Source: Cydia pomonella
Lineage: Eukaryota > Arthropoda > Insecta > Lepidoptera > Tortricidae
Direction of reading: 5' to 3'
Assembly (NCBI RefSeq): GCF_033807575.1
Contig: NC_084703.1
Coordinates: 13,020,001-13,084,000, forward strand
DNA length: 64,000 nucleotides
The notes under the pieces: model-generated
The model's database searches: none
What the model saw: only the letters and a program-made list of their open reading frames with translations
Told to the model about the DNA's origin: nothing
Program-made: the position numbers and the translations under genes
Shown: positions 1 through 11,095 of the stretch, one piece after another
Layout: every line of letters begins with the position of its first letter
How positions within the stretch are numbered: position 1 is the first letter of the stretch

Positions 1-129
1 CACTTTCACCCTATTTTACACCGTTCTTTGGTAAAGATCTGTCCCTTATGACAGGACTCGCACCGGGCGTTCGACAAGGTTCGACCATTTTTTGCTGTGT
101 CGTTGGTTCGAATCCTCCCCAATACATAG
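1..129. other. Probable intron end carrying a Pol III B-box-like sequence
   Basis: The frame of the repeat exon is open here, but the encoded residues are unlike the repeat protein. The stretch at 105-117 contains GGTTCGAATCC, a perfect tRNA B-box, and GACTCGCACC near 55-64 is B-box-like on the other strand. I read this as intron sequence with a tRNA/SINE-related fragment rather than coding exon. Confidence 0.4.
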
Positions 130-3100
130 GGACAGGTGGAGACGGATCCGGCATTAACAGCAACACAAGCCCGACTATATTTAACATGGGAGTTCCCAAC
201 CAACCAAGCGCACCAGGTAGTCCAGAATGGAACAATCAGCCTGGCAGACAGGGTAGTAATCAACCTATGGGACAGGGTACTTATCAACCTGGTGGGCAGG
301 GTACTTATCAACCTGGTGGGCAGGGTACTTATCAACCTGGGGGACAAGGTAGTAATCAACCTGGAGGACAGGGTGCTTATCAACCTGGGGGAACGGGGAC
401 TTATCAACCAGGCGGACGGGGTAGTAATCAACCAGGCGGATCAGGTATTTATCAACCTGGTGGTCAGGGTAGTAATCAACCTGGAGGTCAGGGTACTTAT
501 CAAGGAAGTATTCAACCTGGGGGACTGGGTACTTATCAACCAGGCGGACAAGGAAGTAATCAACCTGGGGGACAGGGTACTTATCAACCTGGTGAACAGG
601 GTATTAATCGACCTGGTGGAAAGGGTACTTATCAACCTGGTGGACAGGGTAGTAATCAACCTGAAGGACAAGGTACTTATCAACCTATGGGACAGGGTAC
701 TTATGAGCCTGAGAGACAGGGTACTTATCAACCTGGGGGACAAACCAGTATACAACCTGGAGGACAGGGTAGTAATCAACCTGGGGGACAGGGTACTTAT
801 CAGCCTGGGGGACAGGGTAGTTATCAACCTGGAGGGCAGGGTATTTATCAACCTGGTGGACAGGGTACTTATCAACCTGGTGGACAGATTACTTATCAAC
901 CTGGGGGACAGAGCATTTATCAACATGGGGGGCAGGGTACTTATCAACCTGGGGGACAGGGTCCTTTTCAACCTGGCGGACAGGGTACTTACCTGCCTGG
1001 GGGACAAGGTACTGATCTACCTGGCGGACAGGGTACTTATCAACATGGGGTGCAGGGTACTTATCAACCTGGGGGACAGGGTGCTTATCAACCAAATGGA
1101 TCGGGTACTCCAGGGTGGAACAATCAACCAGGCGGACAGGGTAGTCATCAACCAGGCGGACAGAGTAGTTATCAACCAAGCGGACCGGGTATCCCAGGAT
1201 GGAACCAACCAGACGGACAGGGTAGTTATCAACCGGGTGGATCGGGCACTTCAGGGTGGAATAATCAATCTGGCGCACCTGGTAGTTCAGCCTGGAACAA
1301 ACAACCTGGCGGACAGGGCAGTGATCAACCCGGGGGACAGGGTAGTTATCAACCAAGCGGACCGAGTACTCCAGGGTGGAACAATCAAGCAGGCGGACAG
1401 GGTAGTTATCAACCGAGTGGACCGGGTACTTCAGGGTGGAACAATCAACCTGGCGGACAGGGAAATGAATTGACAGTGAGTATAGCATACCATATAGTAT
1501 ACCATATTTTTTCATAGCCTGTAATTTAGTAACAGATCCGAATATTGTTAATTACAGCAATTTTGTTACCTGTTTTAAAGTTAGCAACTCTAAAAATTTT
1601 GTTTGTGACAACATACATATTATTTAACGCAATAGGTAGTTCTTGCACAAGACTTATGTAAATTGGATGTAGAAAATTAACAAGGGCTGGTAACACCATG
1701 GCATGACATCGATAAATATTATTTACCTGTGGTAAGAAAAGTAGTCAGCGACAAAATCTTGTACCTAAAATTAAATTTTTGACAAAATCTTATTTGTTTT
1801 ACTATATGTAGCTCTCCTGTAACAGTTACATACAGCACTAAACAATACTGTTGTTTTTTTTTTTCAGATTCCTGATTCTAGTGCAACCCAAAGTAAGCCC
1901 ACTACACCCTATTTTCCGTCACCTAACCTAACCTAACACATAGGTATTTCATAAGAAAGGTTTGATGCTCTGAACAAGTTTGATTTCGGCTTTAATTGGT
2001 CGGCACCTCGGCCCCGATCTACAATGATTAATTTGGGAAAAAATAGTATTTAATTGATTGACTACTTTTGATTTCCGAGTAAATAGATGAAAACAGTAGG
2101 GGTACGAAAATGCTACGTTAATAACTATCATAAAAAATCTAACTTTCTCAATATAATTTAACATAATATTTATTTCGGGTTAGACTCAAATAACGAGAAA
2201 TTAAATATTTGAACACTTATTACTTTGTTTTAGGCCCACCACAAAACGTGATTGATCCAAATTCTGTAGCAGCTGACGGAGATGATTCTCAAGCAGAATC
2301 GAGTATTACCCAAAATGCAAACGGAACCATGGCAATGGCTTCTTCCAATGGAGGAAATAATAAAGGTCGAGCTAAAACACAAGTTAGCGGGAAATATGCA
2401 GGAAGTGGCACATTTCAAGCTCAAGCTGAAATAAGTGACGAAAGTAAAGGAGCACAAAGTGAAGTATCAGGGGGAAAACACGGCGCAATCAGTATTGCTC
2501 AAGGACATAGCAGGAATAGTAAATCACAAGCAAATGTTAATCTTGGCTCTGAAACTGGATCTTTGACCTCCGACGCTCAAAGCGATGGAGTAATGCATTC
2601 ATCAAATACCCAAGTTCAAGGTGGAGTTAAAGGAGGATCAGCGGAGGCCCAAGCTCGTGGTCCAGGAAGTACTTCTTCCCAGGCTCAGATCGGTTTTACT
2701 CCATTCAAAGATAGCGATAAAGCAAACCATGACCTATTTAAAACCCCTTTTGTAGGTTCAGGTAAAGCATCTTCTCATTCTAACGGGCGTATTGGAGAGT
2801 CACAATCACAGCTGGAAGGCACATTCAAATATGGAATCAAATATACTGGAGCAGCTCAATCTGGAGCTAGTTTAGATAAAGATGCAGTATTCGCTAGTCG
2901 ACTACCTTTCAACAAAATCGACGTCTTTGATAAAAGCGATGTAAATATAAACGTTGATGACACAGAGATACCACCAGATGTAACACCTTTGCCTTTGCCC
3001 GATATAAATGACGTACAAAACAATATTGTCAATATAACCGAAAAACCACAGGACCAGTCTAGAAGCAGACTAGCCAGTCATAGCCACATGGATCACCATA

Positions 3101-3948
3101 TGTCTGGCAATGAGAATAAAGCAGCTCCCACAAGCCCACCTCCCGCAGGAAACACACGATCGTTCCAAACGCCATATGCAAATAATAACGATTTCGATTA
3201 TACGAGCGATAAAGAAGACAATCCTACAGAAGACTACGATGCAGACGCAGGGTTTGGCCCTGAAAATAGTGACCCCGTGGATGGAGAGTACAACTATGAT
3301 GACTTTGGAAAAGACACTGAGACACATCAATCTCTGCATAGTCCGAGCAGAAAAAGTTTTGAAATCAAACAAAGTACCGGCGGAAACACACAACACATTG
3401 TATTAGGGGCCTTGCAAGGTCAAGACGCTGTGATAACACAAAGAAATACTGATCTAAGACCAGACGAAAGCAGAATCTATCAGCCTGGCGAGAGTGTACC
3501 CGGGACCGGAGGTTATACCATACCCGTCGGATTTACAGGAAGCGTCAAATCAGTGGCTTCCAAGCAAAACACTTACGCCATTGGTTCGAGACGTTCTCCA
3601 TCACAAGCTCAAACAGTGTCAATAACTCCTGGAAGTGGTAAAGTGAAATACGTGTATCCTAACGTGTCGCCTCACGGGAAATATGTAGCACCAAAGGACT
3701 TGAGATCTTACTCCAATAACAATAAAGACGATAACAACAGATATGTTTCGGTATCAAAGACAGTAACAGGAGATTTAGACGGCGAAAATAATATAAGAAA
3801 ACAATACTCACATACATATTACACGAAGTCATCATCTTGCGGTTATTTTACTTTTACTTGCACTATGGTCAGTGGACCCAGTGGTCGAAAAAAAGTATGC
3901 AAACCAAAAATACCCACCAACCCCGATGGGACACCCATGAGATGTTGA
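130..3948 (+). CDS. 3' part of a gene for a large low-complexity, probably extracellular repeat protein
   Basis: I do not recognise the family. Exons seen: about 130-1475 (start open; the frame is also open to the window edge, and the likeliest acceptors are TAG at 127-129 or CAG at 133-135), 1868-1892, and 2234-3948. Donors GTGAGT (1476) and GTAAGC (1893) and acceptors CAG (1867) and TAG (2233) join phases 0 then 1 without a frame break. The first exon encodes about 45 degenerate copies of an octapeptide near GTYQPGGQ, then longer units with GWNNQPGGQG. The last exon (570 codons) begins PPQNVIDPNS, is rich in Ser/Gln/Ala/Gly blocks (SSQAQIGFTPF, SAEAQARG), has an Asp/Glu/Tyr-rich acidic stretch around 3180-3310, and ends in a basic tail with four cysteines. 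The composition suggests a secreted cuticle, mucin or silk-like matrix protein; that is inference. The N-terminus and signal peptide lie outside the window. Confidence 0.8.
237..1470 (+). repeat. Coding 24-bp tandem repeat array
   Basis: The dominant unit is GGTACTTATCAACCTGGGGG plus ACAG, 24 bp and eight codons, repeated with substitutions from about 285 to 1100. It then gives way to longer units containing TGGAACAATCAACC. Because the period is a multiple of three and the unit has no stop in most frames, long shadow ORFs appear in other frames on both strands. Third-position changes between units indicate an old, drifting array rather than a recent expansion. Confidence 0.9.
1868..1892 (+). 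CDS. 25-nt microexon of the repeat-protein gene
   Basis: The stretch lies between a T-rich acceptor (ten T then CAG, ending 1867) and a canonical donor GTAAGC (1893). It encodes IPDSSATQ plus one base. It is needed: the upstream exon ends in phase 0 and the downstream exon starts at codon position 2, so they cannot be joined directly. With the microexon the junction reads NELT-IPDSSATQS-PPQNV in frame. Confidence 0.75.
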
Positions 3949-3958
3949 AAATTTCAGA

Positions 3959-3964
3959 AATAAA
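3959..3964 (+). terminator. Poly(A) signal AATAAA of the repeat-protein gene
   Basis: AATAAA begins 11 nt after the TGA stop (3946-3948), which would give a very short 3' UTR. No better-placed signal is seen in the next few hundred bases. Confidence 0.5.
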
Positions 3965-4597
3965 TCTAGGTGAATTATTTATGTAAGTTTAAATTCTGTT
4001 TAATGTAGAAAATTGTAACAAAACATTAGATTGATTTTAGACATTCATTACATGGAATGGCACAATAGCGATGGCACGTGCGATTACAACAGGAATGTTA
4101 CATAAAGACAATAAGTCATTATTAGTTGTTTTAATTGATGTGGAGAGTATTAGGCACGTTAATATATATATCTTTAGAAAACATAAACCGTAACCGTTGA
4201 AATTGTAAAGTATTCTACTAAGCTTTTTATTTAGTTAATATTGTAACATTAGTAGCAAATGTAACTAGTACATTACTGTAGAGGCCGGGAAACGTAGGGT
4301 TGCAGGCCAAGTAGATATACCCGGATAAGGATACGCGGCCGTCACCCCGTTTCTCGCCAAGATTTGTATAGTGCTTTTCTCATACTTGTAATGAAAAGAA
4401 AAAAAAATGTTGTCAATTTGTTTTATTCCTAGGTTTACACAGCGAAAAAAACAAATTACGAATTGACTTCTATTTCATGGCTGAATGCCAAGACGTTGTG
4501 CCAGTATTTGACGTTTAAAAACAAAAGAATGTTGCTTTACAGGCCTAGGTGTAAGGCTGTATTAAATTCCTTTATATATCATCTTCACTTATATCTG

Positions 4598-4691
4598 CGG
4601 TGGCAGCATGGTTCCATTTTTATCACTTGTCACTATGCCCGTCACTTTCGCACTTACATACTTGTTAGAACGTGAACCATGCTGCCACTGC
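4598..4691. mobile_element. Small foldback element (94 bp)
   Basis: Terminal inverted repeats of 18 bp with one mismatch: GCGGTGGCAGCATGGTTC at 4598 and the complement of GAACCATGCTGCCACTGC at 4674-4691. No target duplication is clear. It looks like a short non-autonomous MITE core. Confidence 0.6.
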
Positions 4692-5591
4692 TGGACCTAA
4701 TATACCTTATCATGTCAACATTTCATTGCAAGTTTGAGAAAAATATCCTTCTCCGTAAGTTTATTTAATTAACTTTCACATAAGTATATTGTATAGTAAG
4801 ATCTTGTAGGTAAGGTGTGTTCGGCTCTGAGCCGGTAGCCGTTACTGAAAATTGACAAACTCTAAACCATTGCTAACTTTTCCGACAGAAGACAAACCGT
4901 CTACTTATTATCTTAACAAGGACAGTATTGCGATGTTCTCACCAACAATCAAACGATGATTGTTGGTGGCGACGACGACAATGCGAATGTCATTATAGAA
5001 GTGGTAAGACATTGGGTCAATTTCGGTATACGTTTAGTTAATTGATTTGTAATAATTTAGGATGTCATTATTTTCTCTTATACAAATGTGCATAGGTGCC
5101 TACATTTTAAACTAAGTATTAAAATATATATTTTTTTAAAGTACGTCTTCATTTTAATTTTGATTCTGACCTTAAATAATATTACTTATATTATTTTCTA
5201 TAATAAGGTAAAAACAGAAATAGGCTCTTGTTTATACCTCGACGTAGTAAACAAGCGTAATACCTACGCCTCGCATGAAATAATGAACACCATATTATGT
5301 ACTAGTCTAGAATCCAAATGCGCGTTGCGTTGCGTACCTATCCTTTAGAATTAGAATATATTATTATGAGACTTTATGATGTCGATCGACAGTCTAAAGG
5401 ATTCTGCCAAAACTAATATAGTTTTACTACGTTAAAAATATATTGTTTTAATTTAAATTGATATTAAAGTGATATAGTGAGTTCATTGTCGATGGCGCTT
5501 TATTAAGTACTCTGATTTAGGTGCAGTGCGTTCAGCCAGCAGTTGTTGTAAAATCTTTTAGATCATAATACGATACTTTAAAAATATATCT

Positions 5592-5735
5592 ATGTATTTA
5601 TCTGTGTATTTAAGTATTATATTTATATATTATATATATCTTTGTCTAAATACCCTCAACACAAGCCTTATTGAGCTTACTATGGGACTTAGTCAATTTG
5701 TGCAATAATGTCCTATAATATCTATTTATTTATTT
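5592..5735 (+). repeat. SINE family A, 3' fragment
   Basis: The sequence from TATTTAAGTATT through ACACAAGCCTTATTGAGCTT to TGTCCTATAATAT matches the 3' half of the tRNA-derived SINE that is full length at 19065-19330. The tRNA-like head is missing, as in a 5'-truncated retro-insertion. Confidence 0.75.
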
Positions 5736-6065
5736 ATATCTAAAAGCAATCTTGAGCCCTTTTTCTAATAACTTCATCGTCTCGAAACCTGATTAAACCA
5801 ATTCGTTTGACAGAAAAAATTACAAAATAGATCTAAAACGCACCATAAAATATGTGTTTGTATTTTGGCACAACAGCTATTAATATGAAAATTGTTTCGA
5901 TAGTAACATTTTTAGATCGATCGATGAGGGATTACTTTTATTTTTTACAAACTAAACTAAAAAACAATTTATGACAATACTGCGTTCGGAGAAAGATCAG
6001 GGGACCTAGCCAAGATGCCGTTCGTTTGCGCTACGACAACAAAACGCTTTCTGTCTCTATCACTC

Positions 6066-7931
6066 TTACATATTAGACGTGTGCGCCGCGCCGGCGCGCC
6101 GCCGTCGCCGAGATTTTTGCCACGCCGCCGCCGCCGATAAATGATCGGCGTGAAATCGGCGTGACCTTGAATGTTGTTAATTAGCTATTCCATGTTGGTA
6201 TTTGGATTACAATATGGGTTTTTTTTTGTAATATATATGTTACAGTTGTCAAATATACATCAATTGTTAATTCAATGCAACAGAATAGCCAGTTGCACAA
6301 ACGATTTGACATACCGATTAAAGTAACTGAGTAATCCTCAGTATTCACCGTTAAGAAAGATGAGAGAGCGATAAATGAAGTAGGATTTTTGCTTGTTCAT
6401 TGTGAATAAGACAATTAAATAAGCAATACAAACACAAGGCCTATGTACCATGGGACCTCAAGGCGGAACAGAAAAGGAAAACTAACTGCCTAATGTTCCG
6501 TCCATCATCATCACTTATTTGTCTTAAACTGTAGTGGAGTCCAGCATAAAAAAAAGAACATTGATGTGCGAAAACTCTTGAAACCCTTAGGTTCCTAAAA
6601 AGTCGTGAGTCATAAATGTTGAGATATAGAAGAGAGAGACAGAGTTTAACTGTCAATTTAGCGAACCGCGCAAACGCTTGCCCTGCGGAAATGTGCAAGC
6701 TGTAAATGGGTGAAGTAACATTTTCTTGTCACTAGATGGTTAGCCAGGTTATAGTCACCTGGGTCACTGGGCTTTCAATAAACCAAACATTTTTGTAGGA
6801 GATAAGCCCTTTCCATAATGGGCCATCTAACAAGAATGATAATATGACTTGGTACACAAGTTCTTGTAACAAACTGTGATACTATCGTCACCTGCCTGAC
6901 GGGAATACCTAACAACAAGAAATACATGAAATGGCGGCTCTTCTGAAGAAAAGTGAAGATGAAAGTTCGAGAGAGATTTTAAAATCAACCATTCCGAGAC
7001 CAAAGCAAAACTAGTTACCGATGCACTCAGCATTACGAAAAAGCGGGCTAGTTTGTATATCTTGGGTTAAGAACCAGTGCCAGTGGTTGCATTGCAGAGA
7101 TACGCCGCAGAGCTGGCATGGCTAAAAGTGCAATGGCTAACCTCAACAAGATCTGGAAGAACAGAGGCATTCGATGTGCAACTAAAGTGCACTTGATACA
7201 ATCTCTCGTCTTTTCAATATTCCAATATGGTGTCGAAACGTGAAGTCTCAAAAAATGTGAAGTGGCAACAAAGGTTGGCACTTTTGAGATGTGGTATTAA
7301 CGAAGACTGCATATACCTTAGACAGCTAGAAGAACAAACCCCTCCATTCTCAGAGAGCTCAATATCGCCACTCAGCTCTTCACAACATGCCATGGGTGAG
7401 CCATTTAGATTTTTCGGACATAGTATGCGCTCAGCAATCACAAAACGAGAAAGAACGACGTACGACAAGAAATCTATTAAAAGAAAGCAAATCCACTGTG
7501 AGTGAGGAAGCAAATCTATCAAATTTCAATGATACTTGGAGTTCTGTTTTGTTAAAGTAACATAAGCCACAAAGTACGATAAGCCATAAGAAAATACCAT
7601 AATGAAATGTAGAGTTACAGATTGAATTAAAGGTCATTGGGACCAGGTAACCAGACTTGCATTAAGGCAAGTTACTAAGGAAATCAAGTCATTATATCTA
7701 TCCTATATTTATTTACAAACCCTGTTTTACTCACAGCCTATTCAAAACTATACCTAGTTCACTGACCAGCAATCTGAGATAGATCATATTTTCAAGAAAA
7801 ACAACAAATTAATGATTTTTCTTAAGAAACCTGAAAGTCAAGGCCACGCCGATTTCACGCCGAAAACACGCCGCCGCCGATTTTTTGGAAAACGCCGCCA
7901 CCGATAATTTTTTAATCGGCGCACACGTCTA
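6066..7931. mobile_element. Large foldback element with GC-rich termini, about 1.87 kb
   Basis: Left end TAGACGTGTGCGCCG and right end CGGCGCACACGTCTA are exact inverted complements. They are followed inward by related GCCGCCGCCGAT-rich tracts and by ATCGGCGTGAAATCGGCGTG (left, about 6145) against CACGCCGATTTCACGCCG (right, about 7848). The arms are about 90-110 bp. The interior carries a degraded LINE reverse-transcriptase fragment (7058-7480), so this is a composite or captured structure and no transposase of its own is visible. Confidence 0.65.
7058..7480 (+). pseudogene. Degraded LINE reverse-transcriptase C-terminal fragment
   Basis: One frame reads FVYLGLRTSASG, then EIRRRAGMAKSAMANLNKIW and TKVHLIQSLVFSIFQYGVET before a stop. 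After a frame change, LRELNIATQLF-like and FFGHSMRSAI-like blocks follow. The order 'YLG, RR-GMAKSAM, KIW, KV-L-SLVF-I--YG-ET, FFGH' is the thumb/C-terminal region of non-LTR reverse transcriptases common in insects. It is frameshifted with several stops and inactive. Confidence 0.7.
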
Positions 7932-7932
7932 C

Positions 7933-9478
7933 TGGTAACTACTGGGAAAAAAATCCCACTAGTTACCACCAAACCAAGTTGTAAAAGGTGGGATTTTTTT
8001 CCTAGTAGTTACCACCAAAATTTGGTTAGCGTTCAACACTAATAAAAATAGTATAAATACAGAGTGCTTTAATTCGTTATTCGTTTAATTATAGGTCGAT
8101 TACTGTTTCAGTAAACTGCCTTAAAAGTGATAAAAAATCGGTCTTTGACTGATTTGTTTGTTCGTTCGTATAAATGTGACGTTATTTATTGAAAGGGACT
8201 TTATTGGCGATGGCGCTTACGCCATTATCAATGACGCTCCTATATAAATACAACGCTGCGCTACGCAGTGTGAAGTAAGCGCCCTTGACAAAAGATCCAG
8301 TTTTCATAGATAACGTCACAATAAATTCAATTTACAATTAATAAGATGCAAGAAATGCTCTCATGCTTTCGAGGTTAATGGCAAAAAGGAAAAAAAAACA
8401 TATAATCTAATAATTAATGTAACGTCATTGCAATAACCCAGTCTCATTGTCCTCCCAAACTTCAATATTATATAGATAGACCGTTATACTGTTTACTTTT
8501 ACTACAATAGTCCCAATGCCTGCTGCGACCGGTTCATGGGTGTCTATTGTTGCGCCTGTGAACGAGTTTCAGCAGGCGTTCTACATGACATTAAAGCTCT
8601 CCAAGGGGCCTCTACGTGTTGGATCTATATCCCCACACAAGCCTATCAAAAGACCGGGATTTATAGGCCCGTGAAATCAAAGGAAATATAATGTAATAAT
8701 TCCAAATAAAACAAAGTAAAATAATTTTTATACATAAATATAAAATGTTAACAAACTACATTGATTGTATTGCTATCGGCCCGTAGGATAAAAATTAACA
8801 CGTAACATAACCCCATGTATGTTGTAGGACTGTTATCGCCAACTGCTGGGAGAGTTCGGTGGACGTGTTGACCGGACAGACCAACCAGTATAAACGCGTA
8901 TCTCTAGCGCTCTTTCTTTAGTAATGTCTCGGTCACGTTACGCTGGTCTTGCGCGACAGCCCGTTCCGCCCGCGCTCGCGTGATGACAATATCATTGTAC
9001 TGTACTGGCTTACGAGTTGCCAATTCACAATGGCGATAACAGTCCTACAACATGCATGGGGTTATGTTACGTGTTAATTTTTAATCGCTACGGCGTCCTA
9101 TCCTACGCACCGATTGCAATACAATCAATGTAGTTTCTAAAAAAAATATTTTTACTTATAATAAATATTTTACTTTGTTTTATTTGGAATTATTACATTA
9201 TAATTTTTTTTCCTTTTTGCCATCAACCTCGAGAGCATAATGAGCATTTATCTTATTAATTGTAAATTAAATTAATTGTGACGTTATCAATGAAAACTGG
9301 ATCTTTTGTCAAAGGCGCTTATGCCACACTGCGTAGCGCAGCGTTGTATTTACATAGGATTATCGTTGATAATGGCTTAAGTGAATTTTTTTTCCCAGTA
9401 GTTACCAGTGGTAAAAGGTGGAAAAAAACATCCCAGTAGTTACCACTGGTAACAACTTGGTGGTAACTAGTGGGAATA
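7933..9478. repeat. Long imperfect inverted repeat (foldback), about 1.55 kb
   Basis: Inner arms at about 8206-8850 and 9030-9372 are complementary over blocks such as ACAACGCTGCGCTACGCAGT, CAAAAGATCCAGTTTTCAT, TTACAATTAATAAGAT and ACGTAACATAACCCCATG. The left arm has an extra segment of about 240 bp (about 8430-8670) absent from the right. Outer ends (7930-8040 and 9385-9478) share TGGTAACTACTGGGA-type motifs in inverted orientation. The loop (about 8855-9025) is GC-richer and unique in the window. No coding sequence is seen. Confidence 0.65.
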
Positions 9479-9539
9479 ACCCGATGACACTGACTGACAG
9501 CTATTACAAATTACACCTAGCTTCAAAATAAAAAAACAC

Positions 9540-9840
9540 GGCGAATTTTAAACCCGACAACAATATTTATAGAAGCTGATTTTCTTTATCGGTAGTGGCG
9601 TAAAAACGGGGGTTGCATATGAAGAAGTCGAGCCAGAAATCGACTCGCAGCTGACTCAGCTCGTTGGCAGTGACGCGATATTGGGGGTTGCATATGACCG
9701 CCAATCTTCCCGCCGCGCCTTCCGAGATGAACCTGAGCCTAGTGAAGCTGGGGCCTGCTGAGCAGCTGAAGGAGTGTGTCATCTAGTCGGCAGCCTCAGT
9801 ATACATGCAAGTAGAGAAAATAAATATATAATATGCTGTT
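9540..9840. other. GC-richer unclassified segment with a short direct repeat
   Basis: GGGGGTTGCATATGA occurs at about 9609 and again about 75 bp later. The interval has higher GC than its surroundings and a short open frame ending ...AEQLKECVI before TAG, then AAATAAATA at about 9819. It could be a retro-copied gene end or an unknown repeat; I cannot assign it. Confidence 0.3.
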
Positions 9841-9873
9841 CTCTACAATAACAAACGTTACAAGGGTGCTATG

Positions 9874-10140
9874 GCCCGATTCGAAGAATGAGATACGATA
9901 ACGATAAGTTCTGGTTTAGATAAATTCTCATTTAGGTATTGTTTGTATATCGTATAATTGAAGAAGCAGCTCGATTCGGGCAACCAATGTCACTTTGAGG
10001 TTATAAATATCGTAGATAGATCTTATTCGGATCACAGCGGAATCGAAATAAATGTCAATTTTGACATGTTGTTTAGCTATCGATCTTTTAAAGCTCTTTC
10101 CAAGATCTTAAACGTGACTTAATCATTCTTTGAATCGGGC
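9874..10140. mobile_element. MITE with 18-bp terminal inverted repeats (267 bp)
   Basis: GCCCGATTCGAAGAATGA at 9874-9891 is matched by the complement of TCATTCTTTGAATCGGGC at 10123-10140 with one mismatch. The interior is AT-rich and non-coding. The target duplication is not clear. Confidence 0.75.
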
Positions 10141-10177
10141 TGTTAGTATTAGGTAGGTACTGTGTGTTAATTCCTAA

Positions 10178-10427
10178 ATAAATAAATAATAAATAAATTA
10201 CACAAATTGACTAAGTCCCACAGTAAGCTCAATAAGGCTTGTGTTGAGGGTACTTAGACAACGATATATATAATATATAAATATTTATAAATACTTATAG
10301 AAAACACCCATGACTCAGGAACAAATATCCATGCTCATCACACGAATAAATGCCCTTACCAGGATTTGAACCCGGGACCATCAGCTTCGTAGGCAGGGTC
10401 ACTACCCACTAGGCCAAACCGGTCGTC
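10178..10427 (-). repeat. SINE family A, full-length copy
   Basis: Reverse complement of the 19065-19330 SINE. Read on -, it starts ACCGGTTTGGCCTAGTGGGT (A-box) and has GGGTTCAAATCC (B-box). The body then runs through TGACTCAGGAACAAAT (as on +) to the AATAAATAAATAA tail at about 10178. It is very close to the copy at 56573-56824. Confidence 0.85.
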
Positions 10428-10490
10428 GAAAGAACCTTAACATTATAATAATTACTAATAATGTTATTACAAATATAAACATCTGTGTGT

Positions 10491-11095
10491 TTATAGTATT
10501 TTATGCAACAGTTGTATAAGAAGGGTCAAAAAAGGCGAGTGGCGTGAGTTACAATGTGAGCCGGAGCCGAAGGCATAGGCGAACATTGTAAAGGAATACG
10601 CCACGAGCATTTTTTGACCTACTTATACAACGTTGCATACAATATTTTTCCTACGAGTCAACAAAAATAAATCTTAATTTAGGTAAACAAATTACAGCAA
10701 AAGTATATAGCCAAGACGCGCGAGCATACCTTGTTACGCGCCCAGCCCGCCCCGGGCCGCGGCCGACCGGTCAGCGACTCCTCGTAACTCATGTACTTGC
10801 TACTTGCTAAATTAAATATTTGGACAGTTTTTTCTCAATTTTGGCCACCGTAGCCTACGGAGACTAATAAGCAACGCTAAGCGGTCTTCGTAGTCTATGG
10901 GTGTTGCTCTATTACGGGTGTCACATGCGTGTTTCTGACTTATGAAGTAATTATTTTTACTATGCAACCAAATGAATATTTTTTAAGTTAGCAGCAATGC
11001 ACTTAGTTTAAAACTGTATTCGTTTTGGTTTTGTTAGGTTGGTAGCCATTAATCGCAGTAACGTTATAGCGATTAAAAGCACAAGAGCTTTTATG
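10491..11095. repeat. About 600-bp interspersed repeat, copy 1
   Basis: It is nearly identical to 63401-64000, from TTATAGTATTTTATGCAACA to ACAAGAGCTTTTATG, with only scattered substitutions and small indels. It opens with an internal foldback: TGCAACAGTTGTATAAG at about 10503 against CTTATACAACGTTGCA at about 10621. A GC-rich core lies at about 10735-10785. The outer limit past 11095 is unknown because the second copy runs off the window. Confidence 0.85.

Larger units (their letters stand above)
3965..6065. other. Intergenic sequence without a supported gene
   Basis: This is AT-rich sequence with many stops in all frames; short ORFs at 4463-4675 and 5088-5348 show no protein character. It holds one foldback (4598-4691) and a SINE 3' fragment (5592-5735), listed separately. 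I see nothing else that can be named. Confidence 0.6.

Noticed and set aside
285..1100. Regular short repeats resembling a CRISPR array
   Set aside because: Period is 24 bp with no unique spacers and a continuous coding frame, in a eukaryotic gene.
136..1473. A second long + frame and several - frames over the repeat array
   Set aside because: They arise from a stop-free 24-bp unit; only the main frame links through splice sites to the downstream exon.
7227..7505. 92-codon ORF MVSKREVSK...
   Set aside because: It overlaps the frameshifted LINE reverse-transcriptase remnant; the homologous reading switches frame here.
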